From Bretschneidera sinensis (Eukaryota; Streptophyta; Magnoliopsida; Brassicales; Akaniaceae), in NCBI GenBank assembly GCA_023935145.1, contig CM043700.1, positions 30,130,001-30,194,000 on the forward strand: DNA of 64,000 bases. The letters run 5' to 3'. The translations under genes and the position numbers were made by a program. The notes beneath the pieces are model-generated. The model was not told the origin of the DNA and ran no database searches. It worked only from the letters and a program-made list of their open reading frames with translations. Below, one piece after another: positions 32,259 to 43,612 of the stretch (within the stretch, counting starts at the first letter, position 1; each line of letters begins with the position of its first letter).

Positions 32259-33888
32259 ATGCAAAGACATAGAGATGCTTGTAGGCCTGTGCTAGAGTTA
32301 AAATTCAATTCATTTCTAAATCCTTTATTTGACAGTCCATCTAGTCCCAAAAAAATGAGTGAACATGAATATCAACACCCTAGGACCCTTCAGGATTACC
32401 TCAACCCTACACGCACAACCACACCATCATGTATTATGTTTCCAGCCAATACTCGCCTATTAGAGTTTAAAACAGGGATGATACATTTACTCCCTACATT
32501 TCATGGCTTGGATAATGAAAACCCATATGTGCATATTAGAGAGTTTGAGGAATTAGTCGTGACTTTTCATAGTCAAGACGAAACCGATGACATTGTGAGG
32601 CTTAAGTTCTTTCCTTTCGCTTTGAAAGATAGAGCTAAGAGTTGGCTATACTCACTTAGACCATGATCTATTGGGTCATGGATTGAGATGACTCGAAATT
32701 TTTTTTAATAAATACTTTCCCCAACATAAGACCAATGCTCTAAAAAAGCAAATCTCCACCTTTGCACAAAAGGACAGCGAGGTATATGCCTTCACCATGG
32801 GTATGAAAGTTGGCACTTAGTGAGCTATTTTTATGGGGGACTTACATATAGAGAGCGCCAATTTGTAGAGATGATGTGTAATGGTGAGTTTTTAGAGAAA
32901 GATCCTGATGAGGCCATAGAGTACCTCAATGAGCTTGCTGAAAAAGCTCACACTTGGACTGGACCTAGTGCTACTGAAAGCACAAATAGGTCACGACCTA
33001 TAGGGCACCCAAATGGTGGTGGAATTTACCATCTTAGGGAAGAGGATAACCTTAGAGCCAAGGTCGAGATGCTCACTACGGAGCTTGATGAGTTAAAGAC
33101 TAAAAGCTTAAAGCTAACACACGTAGCTAATAATGTAAAATCTTTTGAATCATGTTTTGTGTGTGGCAGGGTAGATCATCTCGCCCAAGAGTGTCCCATA
33201 TTTTTTGAGATGAGAGGGATGTATAAGGAACAATGTAATGCCTTAGGCATGTACAAGAAGCCTTTGACACCCTTCTCTGATACTTATAATCTAGGATGGC
33301 AAAATTACCCCAATTTCAGCTGGAAGTCTAAAAACCAGCAGCTTGCACAAACCCTTGCACGATATCATGCACCTATGTCTTCTAGGAGTTCTTTAGAAGA
33401 CACTTTACATGCTTTTATTGAGGCACAGGGTAAGACTAATAAAAGACTTGAATCGTTAATTGTGCAGGTTGTTGAAGAACATAAAGAGATAAAGAGCCAA
33501 GTGTCCAAGTTAATGAGCTACTTGAGTGTGACTGAGCGAGGTAAGTTCCCTTCTCAAGCTCAGTCCACACCCCATGGTCAGCACCTAGCACAAAATAATT
33601 TGAAGGAGGTGAATGCCATTGAGACACTGAGGGGTAAGTCAGTACGTATCCCAACAACAGAAAAATCAGAGGATGTGGATAAAAGCCATCAAACACAAGC
33701 ATACACGATTGACTCATTCATGGAAAAGGTCCAGCACCTTAATCCATTTGAGTCCACCCTCATCCATGGCTTCACCAGAGCATAAATCGAGCCAGAATTT
33801 GTAGATGCTACCCAAAAGCATAGAAGCACCAAATTTGGCAATGAAGCAGTGGCAGATGCATTCAACCTATGTTTTTCAAGGAGTGAAT
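32259..33888 (+). pseudogene. gag: E5 gag fused to protease-RT linker
   Basis: Capsid part 32259-32666 has IHLLPTFHGLDNENPYVHI and VRLKFFPFALKDRAKSWLY, then TGA. A shifted frame with NKYFPQHKTNALKKQIST and a deletion of about ten codons lead back to the original frame at 32820-33785. That part has SYFYGGLTYRERQFVEMM, EAIEYLNELAEKAHTW, a coiled-coil-like segment, a CCHC knuckle (CFVCGRVDHLAQEC), YNLGWQNYPNFSW and a charged helix. It ends in KVQHLNPFESTLIHGFTRA, stop, and further homologous sequence to CFSRSE (33888). That tail matches E3's linker-derived tail, so protease and pol are deleted by a junction different from that in E2, E3 and E4. Start at 32259 or 32355 is undecided. Confidence 0.83.
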
Positions 33889-35554
33889 AAGAGTGTCTAG
33901 CTGAAGATGTAAAACTTAGCGCTCATGGGAAGCAGCCCACAACGTATCCTTTTATTTTTATTGTTTTTCATATTTCTTTTTTCTCTTGTTTATTATTATT
34001 ATCTTGCTGTTTTCCAGTTTTACTTTCGCATTTCTTTTTCAGGGACAAAAATACGAAGCAGTTCAAATGGTGGAGCACAATTTTCAGCTTCTGTGCACCT
34101 TTGGCTACAAGGGGAGTTTCCTTTACTCTTTCTTTTACATTGAGATTAATGCAATTTTTAAGTTGGGGGTGGAGGAAACGCATCTCTTTGTTTCCATTTT
34201 CTTTATTTCCATACATTTTTCTTTTTCCATTGAACTGCTTGGTGTCATTTTCCCTCTCTTTTTGTTTTAAGCATGCTTTGTGGTTGCCTTGGAGTTAATT
34301 CACATGTCAATGATATAAACTTAATTGAGATAGCAGATAGCATTTAGAAGGAGTTAAATTTAGTTTTAGTTTGAAATTAATTTAAATATCAATCTTCATT
34401 TGGTTTGAGACTCTAGTTTGTGGTAAGATTGTATGATTAGTCTATAACATCTAGAGAAATTTTATGTGTGATTATTTTGTTAATATTTTTGCGGTCTCGA
34501 CAAGCTCTAGAACTTACTTGATAATTACTTGAGGCGAATTCCTAGAATGCACACTACTTAGGATATGATATAGGCCATTTTTGAACCGTTTGAGCCTTTC
34601 AAACCTACCATTGCTATATTTATCACTAGTCACCTATTTTAGCCTTTTTCTTGAAAAGAAAAATTAAGCCTTGTTTCTTTCGATAAACCATTTACTTACC
34701 TTTATGAGCCTAAAAATATTTTTATCCTTACCTTTCTTTTAAAAGAACTTAGTTATACACATGTTGTGAGAAGTACTTAAAAGGAGTAAGGGTGGAAATA
34801 TGAAAAAATATCACAATGGCAACCTAAATACATTAAAGGAGATAAATTGGGGGTTGTGGAAAAGAAAAGAAAAAAAATGAAAAAGAAGGTGAATGGTTAT
34901 GTGCCAAAAAAAAAAGAATTATGGCAAAGAAGAAGAAAGAAAGAAAAGAAAAAAAATGGTGATTTGTTGAAAGAAATACTCGAAAAATGGTTGAAAGAGT
35001 TGGGTGTTGAAGTAAGGTTATCCAGTGCTTAACGAGTTGTGTTCAAAACTAAGAGATTAAGTTCTTCTACTTGTTGAATCCTTTCCGTTCTTTCTTAACC
35101 TTTACCTTAGCCTAACGTTACAAGCTTATTAATGACCTTTTGATCCAATGTAGTGTGATTTTTTTACAATAGTGGAGAGTGATTTGAAAAGTGAGCCTAC
35201 GGAGCTTGTTTTTGTGATTGATGTCACGCATTTTATTATGTTCTTAGAGGCCAAGACTTGTATTCATGAATGTTATGCATAAAATCATCCGGGTGTTCGG
35301 ATTAATGGTTTGTGGTAAGATGGATGTTATGAGTCAATAACAATTTTAAGATTGATGTTTGGATTACTTTTGGACTTAGATGAAATTTAATGACTCTATG
35401 TGCCATATATTATGGGCAATTTTTGAGACAAAAAGTGAATTACTCTTGGTTCAACGCGAGCATTGCTTTACTTTGTTTTTAACTCCTACCATAGAATTTA
35501 TCTCTTATTTTCGCTTCAATTGCTAGGGACTAGCAATAAGCTAGTTGGGGGTTG
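33889..35554 (+). other. E5 3' noncoding tail, stem-loop and PPT
   Basis: AT-rich and noncoding, beginning with the post-ORF block (about 33895-33945, here CATGGGAAGCAGCCCACAA). A PPT-like AAGTTGGGGGTGGAGG lies near 34161. The stem-loop ATTGCTA/TAGCAAT with 5-base loop GGGAC is at 35519-35537 and the PPT AGTTGGGGGTTG at 35543-35554. An A-rich stretch (about 34850-34990) gives Lys-rich spurious frames. Confidence 0.72.
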
Positions 35555-37034
35555 TGATAAGAGTCATAAAATGCATCTAAACAGTACTTAATTGTTAGCA
35601 TTTTAGGGTTGATCGAGGTTGGAATTACACTTTTATACCTTAATAACTCTAAAGTGTTATTCTTGAATCGTTGACTTATTTCAGTGCATTTTCAGGTACT
35701 TTGAGCTTAAAAAAGAGATTGAAAAGCCATCATTGTTTTAAACACGAAGCTTCAATGAATAATCGAGTGAGATAATGGCCGTGGAAGAGCCCAGATGAAG
35801 AGAAACCAAGAAAGGAGATTTACTAAATTGCTAGAATTGCCCGTACAGATCAAATATTTTTGAAAATTAAACTCTATTGATGCAATAAGAACCAGGAGAT
35901 GAGCCATGTATGCTTAGAAAGATCCAGAAGTCTATTTTTTGGAGAATTTTATGGCTTGTAAAAATGATTTTTCTAGAGAAAGTTATGGCAGTTTTAGTAG
36001 ACAAAGGTCAGGTTGTGCGGGCTGTGCGAGATTTCAGCGTGAAGGGCATGTGAAGGCTTAAATTCCACATCCCACATCGGTTAGAAACACATTTCTATAT
36101 CCCACATCCAAAATCAGATTGAAAACACATTGCACTCGTGGTATTTCCCTATAAAAGGCCTACTCCACTTCAGCTTTGAGGCATCAATCGGAGCTCATCT
36201 GAAATCATCAGAGAGCGAATCCAGAGGGCCTTTAGGATGAATCCGAAGTATAATTTTGGAGAGCAAGCTGAGGAATTGCTGAAGCTTTCACTACCAAAGA
36301 GGAGATGATCGTTGAGAGGCCGGAGGCAACTCAAGGAAGCATGAGCTCTATGGCCGGCTAGTCTCCAAGCAAGGCGAAGGGATGAATCCCTAGGTGTAGT
36401 TGTTCTTATTTTCCTTTATTTGATTCAGTTGTAGTTTGGTATTATTTTCATTAAACATTGTTATGTTTTATTCTTTAATTTAATTAGTATATTTTTATTA
36501 GTCTGATGATTACATACTTCTTTTCCATATAAGTCTAGTCATGCTCTTCTTATGTGCATTTGTTTGGGTGTGATTGAGTCCGGTAGATCTCTTTTATAGA
36601 TTTGTCCATTGTTGCGGTATTGTCATTTAGATATATTGTCGTCTTTTGATAATTTATAAGTTAGGTCATGTGTGCTTGAAAGTACAGAATAAGTCATATC
36701 AATTACATTAGGGTTTATACATGCGCTTTAATTGAATGTTTGCCGATTGCCTGTTTGGGATGTGAAACTTGCAATCGAGATAAAAACAATTGAATCAAGT
36801 TAGGATTAGGGCAACAAACCTAGGGAGGATTTCCAGAACGTTTTTATTTCTTTATTATACTATCCATCAATTATTTACACAATTTCCATACAATCAACAA
36901 ATCAGATTTTGTCACTTTAACTTTTATCGTTTGTGTTGAGATTCATACCTTCTTTTGTAATTAACTTGTTTCCCTGTGGAATCGACACCCCAAAACTGTA
37001 CTACAACTACCGCGTTATGTTTTGGACGTAATCA
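35555..37034 (+). repeat. E5 3' LTR
   Basis: 1480 bp; TATA at about 36149-36158. It differs from the 5' LTR by scattered substitutions, the single-copy GAATCCAGAGGGCC block and small indels. Confidence 0.92.
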
Positions 37035-37313
37035 CCGTATATAATCCTTTAAGGTGCACGGTTGTGCATCATGTTGTTCGTGTTAGCCATGGCTAGTACT
37101 TGATTTTTTCTTCGTGATCTAAAGGTTCTTTAAATCTCCTAATCAAAAGGGGTAATGTCATGATATCTAGCACGACGCATGCAACGTCAAAAACACACAT
37201 GTGGAAAATAAAAATAAAAATAAAATAAAATTCTAAATTAAAACTAATATTGCTTTGTATTGATATTTGCAAAAATAAGAAGAAATCAATCCCCGAAAAT
37301 GGCTCCAAAAATT
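37035..37313 (-). pseudogene. Element H, piece 5: gag leader and degenerate PBS
   Basis: Antisense leader of H between its 5' LTR and the E5 insertion. The PBS position (37290-37307) reads TGGAGCCATTTTCGGGGA in sense, which is 14/18 to the tRNA-Asp complement. Three of the four changes are transitions or C-to-T/G-to-A type. The poly-A/T-rich stretch at 37208-37232 resembles the A-rich leaders of E2 and E4. No gag frame of length is visible. Confidence 0.65.
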
Positions 37314-38597
37314 TGATCGGTGCAAAACTACAAGTGCACAGTATCATAGTTTTATAGTAAAGTGATAAGATTAGTATCGTTCTCAAGGATTGGTAACTTA
37401 CTTCTGATAAGTACCGAAATTATACTAATCTCGATTTTATTTAGAAAAATATTTTTTTTGTTGTTTGTAATTGCAATATGAAATAAAATCAATTTAAAGG
37501 AAATGATCAAAGGAAAAGAAAACCGTTTTTCGAATATCAAATTAATAAGAGAAAGAACTTCTAGGAAACCGATTTCACTTAATTCCTCACTATGCTTAAC
37601 TCATCTAACTAATTAAATAAGCATCTCTGTTTGTTAGTGAAATCTCTAATTTATCCAAAAGCCTTTTTCGATAGTCAATTGGAAATATTCTTGTTCATCA
37701 TTCTACACAAGAGTATGCAAATTAATAAAACAAGAAAGCATTAAGACCAACGATTTTTTTAGACTACACAGTTCATATAAGTCTTTCGATTCCTATATTT
37801 ACTTATGCTGAAATATCCAAGTTCTATCTTGTAATTCCTTCTTTCGACAGAAATCACAAGATCAAGATCATCTAATTAATGGTCAGTCAATTAGAAGCAA
37901 TATGTTCAAAATAAATCAGCAAAACATAGAAGATAATTACTGCAAATCAGCATAGAAAAGCAAGCATAGTTTGAAATTAAATTACATTGTTTTCCTAGAA
38001 TAAAGAAAGTTTAGCTCAGGCTAAAAATTAATTTTAACAGCAATGAATTAACCATAATTTCGTAAACTAGTGTGCGTTCAGCTGCTACTACTGTTGTTGT
38101 GGAGGGCTGCTGTGCGATCAGCGCTGGATACCGAATAGGGGGCGAGGTAGGTGTTGGCTGTGAGGAAGTAGCTACTGGAGGTGGCAGCTTCTAGTGCTGG
38201 ATTAGGACAACTGCTGCTGCTGGATGAGGAAGAGAGGTCTGTTAGCTATCTCTCTAGGGCTGTGTCTCTAGGGTTGCAGGTTGTCTCCTTTAATTAAGGT
38301 TTCTCCCTTTCCTTTATATAGTCTCCACAATTAAAATTTCCGTTTTTATAGGCTCTAGAGTCTTCAATTAAAATTTTCTTTTTTTATAGGCTCCAACGTC
38401 TTTAATTAAAATTTCCTTTTTGAACAAGAGAAACAGTCCCTTGACAATAGGACACTAAAATTTGGATCTTTCCCTTCTTCTAAACCTGAAATAAATTAAA
38501 TGACAACAATGAAGCCTAAAACCAACAAAAATTAATAAAATTAGATTAAAGTTAAAAGTTAAGACGTGATAAAAATGGGAAATTATGCACGGCATCA
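37314..38597 (-). repeat. Element H 5' LTR
   Basis: About 1284 bp from TGATCGGTGC to GGCATCA. The left end is fixed by the PBS. The right end is inferred from the CA dinucleotide at the junction with copia element G and has no matching TSD, because H's other end is missing. The TATA-like TATATAAAGG (sense) is at about 38311-38320. Beside it about three tandem copies of a TATAGGCTCC-AATTAAAATTT unit run from 38316 to 38423. Confidence 0.68.
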
Positions 38598-38842
38598 ATA
38601 TGCTATGACCAAGAACATTTAAGAAAAGCTTTCAAGAAGACTAGATTTCAAAACCATGATCTCACCATAATCCTATCTCCATTTCTATAAGTCTATGGAC
38701 TTAATCATGATAATATAATTAAATAGATATTTATGATAAATAAATCTTGACATTAATTATGAGAACAACTTAAATAAGAATGTTTTACAAATAATATCCC
38801 TATGCATGAAATGTCATTGGCTAATAAGGCCTACTACTAACA
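38598..38842 (-). repeat. Copia element G, 3' LTR fragment
   Basis: The sense strand begins TGTTAGTAGTAGG directly after the PPT. Only about 245 bp remain before element H. The rest of this LTR lies beyond H or is lost. Confidence 0.6.
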
Positions 38843-39277
38843 ATCTCCCACTTATACTAAAGCTAATGGCTCGTCTATCTCATACCCATTTTCTTAAGAT
38901 GACAATCGAAGTGATGTTGTGTTAATGCCTCAGTTAGTGGATCTATTGTATTCTTTGCTGACACAACCTTTTGTATTCTTATATGTCCTCTTCCAATGAT
39001 TACGCTAATCAAGTGGATAAGCTACTTAATGTCTTTGGATTTCCTGATGAGACCATGATTCCTTAGCTTGAGTTATCACCCATTGCTATCATAGTACAAA
39101 GTACTGCAAACTTAATGTTAGGAACAACACCAAGCTCGGTGATGAAATTTTTATCCAAATTGTCTCATTTGTAGCCCTAGATGCAGTAATATATTCAACC
39201 TCAGTGGTGAAATCTATAGTTGTAACTTGTTCACAACTCTTCCAGCTCACTGCACCACCATTCATGGTGAACACAAA
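38843..39277 (-). pseudogene. Copia element G: PPT and RNase H end
   Basis: The sense PPT TATAAGTGGGAGAT at 38843-38856 is typical of Ty1/copia. Upstream is the RNase H end: LSFVFTMNGGAVSWKSCEQ, TTEVEYITASRATNETIW, with Glu in the catalytic VEY motif. Decayed frames fill the rest. The sequence is cut at 39277 by E6 (TSD ACAAA, 39273-39277). Confidence 0.8.
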
Positions 39278-39466
39278 TGATAAGTACTTCAATATTCATA
39301 TTTAAGCCCCCTTATTTACACTTGTTAGGTCCTTAGTTATGTTAATTTAGTTAATTTTACTTCATTTGTGTGTTTCACATGTGTTTATAGGTCTTAGAGA
39401 AAAAAGAAGCAGTTTTGGCACTTAAGGGAAGAAGCTTGGAAATCTTGGAGCAGCTTCTGGTCAAAG

Positions 39467-39577
39467 TGCGATCGATCGCACTACTGCACGCGATTGAACG
39501 CACATGCGATCGTTCGTACACATGAAGGATTGAGCGCAGCACTGCGATCAAGTGCAAGACGTATGCGATCGAGCGCA
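39467..39577. repeat. Palindrome array in E6 5' LTR
   Basis: Exact palindrome TGCGATCGATCGCA at 39467-39480, then GCGATTGAACGCA (the unit absent from the 3' LTR), TGCGATCGTTCG, GGATTGAGCGCA, TGCGATCAAGTGCA and TGCGATCGAGCGCA. Confidence 0.92.
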
Positions 39578-40130
39578 CATGTACGGGCGTGAACAGTAAA
39601 CTGCAGAACTCTATTCTGGAAATAAAGGAGTTTTGTGTTTTAGGAAAGTTTGGGAATTCATGAGCCTTCTAGGACTACTCAAGCCCTATAAATACACCTA
39701 TAAAGCACACACAAATCATCACAACTTAGAGAACACTTCTCTTATCTTTTACTTGGAGTTGTAAGCTTTAGGAGAGAATTGACGCCTCTTCTGTCGGCTT
39801 TATTCTTCTCTTTATGTTTAGTTTATATATAATGTTTATTTTATATAGCATGTGTAACTAACTTTCTCATAAGGCTCGATTGAAGCCCTAGTTATGCTTT
39901 CTCATATATCTATTCATTGATAAAATCTTTGCCAATAAGCTTTATTATGTTGCTTAACTTGATTAATACCTATGCTTATTTAAATTCCTCATATGTATGT
40001 GTATGGCCAACATATGCATGTGGTATGGATTGATTAGTTAGATCGATTTGGATGACAGAGTCCTAGGTCTAACATTAGTAACAAAAGATATCCACACCGG
40101 ATTCTTGGATTAATCAACATGGGAAACCAG

Positions 40131-40312
40131 GAGTAGATACCATGCCCTAGGTCTCATGTGGTTATCGATTTCCATAAATCTTATGCTTTCTTAAGGAACA
40201 ACTTATGCAGATACCATGCTGAATCCCTTAAGGAAGAAAAGAGTTAGAGTAGATACCATGCCTAACTCGTTGCTTAGGGAAATCAATAGCTTAAGGAGTA
40301 GATACCATGCCC
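40131..40312 (+). repeat. Four TAGATACCATGC-type repeats in E6 5' LTR
   Basis: Copies at 40131-40146, 40204-40220, 40247-40262 and 40295-40312, downstream of TATA and therefore probably in the RNA. The same positions in E2, E4 and the solo LTR carry the same motif; E3 has diverged versions (GTATACACCATGC, GCGGACCAAG). Confidence 0.8.
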
Positions 40313-40615
40313 TTAGGTTGGCGACCATTAGGTATACATGATAAGGCTAGTGCACTGATACATTCTACAATTGGGAAAGTATGACTAGTGGTGGATATCA
40401 AAGCCCTACGTCTTTATTATTATCAAATCACATTCAACAGTTATTTATTTCTTTTTACTTTGAAGAAACTAATTCTAAAACCGAACTTACTAATCCCTAT
40501 GGAGATGATCTTGCTTTCGCACACTATACTACACTGTTGACCTTGTGCACTTGCAAGTAAAATGATTGCGATTATTTGCTTATTAATTTAGGTGGATAAA
40601 CGCGCAACAAGTTTT

Positions 40616-40633
40616 TGGCGCCGTTGCCGGGGA
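40616..40633 (+). other. E6 primer-binding site, tRNA-Asp type
   Basis: TGGCGCCGTTGCCGGGGA, full 18-base match, after the spacer AGTTTT. Confidence 0.93.
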
Positions 40634-40785
40634 TTGCGCTAAAGTTCCTTTGAGAATTACTTTCGTTTAATCATTGTTATTATTACTTTATTTTCTGTTT
40701 ACCATTTTTGTTTTTCATCAAAACCTAATCGATTTGTTTTCTGTTTTAGGCACATCAAACCCTAAATCATACTTTCTGTAATACT

Positions 40786-40821
40786 TGCAATCAATCGCAA
40801 CCTTCTGTGCGATCGAGCGCA
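40786..40821. repeat. Palindrome pair in E6 gag leader
   Basis: TGCAATCAATCGCA (40786-40799) and TGCGATCGAGCGCA (40808-40821), about 70 bases before ATG 40888. A CTGTTTTAG acceptor-like sequence ends at 40749. Confidence 0.88.
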
Positions 40822-40887
40822 AATAGGACAGAGAGTTACCCGAGCAGTTGAGTTAAGTTGCTGCACTGAAACTATTTTTGCTGATTT

Positions 40888-42430
40888 ATGCACGGACTTC
40901 GATCCGACATCCCACAGTCGTTCCCCTCGATCCCGAACTTGAGTGGACCATCCAATAAAGGCTTAAGAACAATTTCGAAGAGAATGAAGCACAAATGGCG
41001 GAACAACTCGAAAACCAGCAACCACCTGCACGGGTACCGATGAAGCACTCATTCATCCCACGGAACATTGATCAACCATCATGCATTGCATATCAACCTG
41101 AGGCGGCAAGAAACTATTACATATCTCCGCAAATATTGAATGCTTTGACTCACTTTAGGGGTACTCCTAATGAAGATCCACACTTGCACCTCCGAGATTT
41201 TTCGATCTTTGCAAGTTCCAGCACATACAAGGCCTAGACCAAGAAGGAATAAGGTTAATTTTGTTCCCTTTTTACTTGACTAAACTATGGTATAATTCTT
41301 TGCCTACAGTTTCCATCCACACTTGGGAGGAGTTGGCAAGCAAATTCCTGAAGAAGTTTTTCCCAGCCCAAAAGACGAGGCAAATGAGGAAAGAGATCCA
41401 ATCCTTCCAACAAAAGGATGGGGACCTCTTCTTCGAAGCATGGGGACACTTCAACGAGCTGCTACTTAAATGCCCACATCACAACCTACCTCAAGATGAA
41501 CTGGTACAAGCTTTTTATGAAGGTTTAAATGATACTAACAAAAGTATTGTTAATTCAGGTTATGGAGGAGTATTGATGGAGAAAAGCAGCGAAGAAGCGA
41601 TGGAGCTCTTCGAAACCCTCAACGAACACACTCAGCAGTTCTCCTCTCGAGGTAGACATGTAACCAAAGGCACTCAGCAGTTCTCCTCTCGAGGTAGACA
41701 TGTAACCAAAGGTAAAGGTGTGTATGAGGTAAATCTGAATGGAGGATCTTCCCCTCAAATAGCAGCATCGGAAAGGAAAATAGATTTATTGGTAAAAGCC
41801 ATGGCTGCTCAAAATGCCTCATCCAGCCTACCATCTACCCCACTCCAGGTATGTGCAATATGTTCCCAATATGACCATAATACTGATAATTGTCCTTTGT
41901 ATTCACCTGCAGATACAGAACAAACAAATTATGTGGGACCTAATAATTATCCGTTGAAGAACAACCCTTATGCAAACACATACAACCCTGGATGGCGGAA
42001 TCACCCGAATTTCTCATGGAGCAACAATCAAAACAATCAAGGACAGCAACGAAACCCCCAACCCACTTCTCATGCTACTCCCGAACCAAAGAAGAACAAC
42101 CCTAAAAGTCTTGTGAGACAATTGGCCACTCAGCAGTAGCAATTGATGATGTCACAAGAACAGTTCATGACTCAGCAAAGATAAATCACTGCAACATATG
42201 AGCAAGCAATTCAAAGACTAGAGGTACAAATAGGATAACTGGCTAAAGAGCTCAGTGGCAGAAAGCAAGGAGAGCTCCCAACTCAAACACTACCCAACCC
42301 TGGAGGGCATTAACAACTGAATGCTGTGACAACCCTGAGAAATGGAAAGATCATAGGCATCGATCAGCCTGCACGAGCATTTCCTGACAAAGCATCCACC
42401 CCTAAGGTAAGTGAGATGGAAAAGGTAAAT
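40888..42430 (+). pseudogene. gag: E6 gag
   Basis: Gag beginning at MHGLRSD (40888), homologous to MQGLR of E4, with an early frameshift. Frame 40995-41237 has PSCIAYQPEAARNYYIS and ALTHFRGTPNEDPHLHLRDF. After another shift, 41261-42139 has WEELASKFLKKFFPAQKT, CPHHNLPQDELVQAFYEGLN, EEAMELFETLNEHTQQFS, a CCHC knuckle (CAICSQYDHNTDNC) and YNPGWRNHPNFSW. Bases 41629-41712 are a perfect tandem duplication of 42 bp (14 codons, TQQFSSRGRHVTKG). From 41261 onward a single frame continues into protease, interrupted only by stops. Confidence 0.87.
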
Positions 42431-43441
42431 ACACCCCCACCATTTCCTTAAAGGTTGGTGAAACCTAAGAAAGAGACCAAATTGATTGACATTTTTGAAA
42501 CCTTGAAAAATGTAGAGATTAATATTCCTCTTTTAGATGCCATTAAACAAATTCCTGCATATGCCAAGTTTTTAAAAGATTATTGCACTAACAAAAGAAA
42601 GTTTCAGGAACATGAGACGGTTGCCTTAACCGAAGAGGTAAGTGCTGTGCTTTTATGAAAATTACCACCTAAACTAAAAGATCCAGGTAGTTTTACTATT
42701 CCTTACAGGCTAGGTGACCAGCTGTTCGAGCATGCACTATTGGATCTAGGAGCGAGTGTCAACCTGCTGCCATATAGTGTATACGAGACACTAGGTTTGG
42801 GGGAGCTTCAACCAACCTCCGTCACTTTGCAATTAGCTGACAGAAGCATCAAACGACCGAGAGGTATCCTTAAGGACGTGTTGGTAAGAGTAAGTAAATT
42901 TATTATACCCGCTAATTTTATAGTATTAGATATGGAAGAATGTACTCTGCCAGTGCCTCTCCCCATCATACTAGGACGCCCCTTTATGATAACTGCTGAC
43001 ACTAATATTAGTGTAAAAATAGGCATTGTCACTATGAGGGTAAATGATGAGGAGATAGAACTTCGAATATTTAATACATTAAAATCAACCAATAATGATA
43101 ATGAATATTCTAATGTGAGCTTCATGCAAAGTATTGTTGAGAAAACTTCTTAGGTCCATCACACCACTACATTGGAGACCATCCCCAAACATGAGGACAC
43201 AAGAGTGGATATTAGGCCTGAGGATGACAATGTGATTAAAGACGTCAATACTGCTGCACACCTTCTCAAGAACACACCACAGCCTTCAAGTAAGTATGTT
43301 CTTCAACTTAACCCTCCTGCATATACTAATACTACTTTTCCTTACTTTATTGACCAGGAATCAAAAGTGGCGAAGAAACAACTATCAAGGGCACTTGAAC
43401 CACCTAATGGGGGCTCTAAGTGCCCCCTTCAACTAAAGTAG
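42431..43441 (+). pseudogene. pro: E6 protease region and protease-RT linker
   Basis: Same frame as gag. It shows IFETLKNVEINIPLLDAIKQ, PAYAKFLKDYCTNKR, a TGA where siblings have Arg (before KLPPKLKD), then LLDLGASVNLLPYSVYETLG with the DLG active-site variant, TLQLADRSIKRPRGIL, VSKFIIPANFIVLDMEE and the ILGRPF flap-side motif. After a TAG (about 43151) the linker continues to PPNGGSKCPLQLK and a stop at 43439-43441. RT motifs expected next are absent. Protease would process Gag; here it is inactivated by nonsense changes, all explicable as C-to-T. Confidence 0.85.
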
Positions 43442-43612
43442 CACTGCATCAAGAGAACGCTTGAGACATTTCACATTTGCTAATCATGTAGCTCAAGCGT
43501 CTCTACTGAGGTTAGTGGTACTGAGGCCAATAACACATGGTAAGGTTGTATTATTCCAAATTTGTCATTTTTCAGCAAAGATAAGTTTTTATTTTTGCCC
43601 ATGCACACTGCT

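Larger units (their letters stand above)
30551..37034 (+). mobile_element. E5: gag-only element with divergent LTRs
   Basis: 6484-bp plus-strand element with TSD CCGTA (30546-30550 and 37035-37039). LTRs 30551-32043 and 35555-37034 (TGATGAGAG or TGATAAGAG to GTAATCA). Perfect tRNA-Asp PBS and a PPT at 35543-35554. The LTRs lack the GATCGATC palindromes and the tail lacks the TTAGG/CCTAA hairpin. The post-ORF block and the pre-PPT stem-loop are shared with E1-E4 and E6. It encodes gag only. Confidence 0.94.
39278..40609 (+). repeat. E6 5' LTR
   Basis: 1332 bp, 16 bp longer than the 3' LTR, exactly one palindrome unit. TATA box CCTATAAATAC at about 39685-39695. Downstream, TAGATACCATGC-type repeats occur at 40131-40146, 40204-40220, 40247-40262 and 40295-40312. 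Confidence 0.93.

Noticed and set aside
34847..35032. Lys-rich 61-residue ORF in the E5 tail
   Set aside because: It is a product of an A-rich tract and is unrelated to any coding part of the other elements.
38598..38602. TSD for element H
   Set aside because: ATATG follows the H LTR, but the opposite end of H is missing, so no duplication can be shown.
39467..39577. Relation to the cyanobacterial HIP1 octamer GCGATCGC
   Set aside because: The core is similar, but the context is plant LTR promoters, the repeat is 14 bp with regular spacing, and nothing suggests bacterial DNA.
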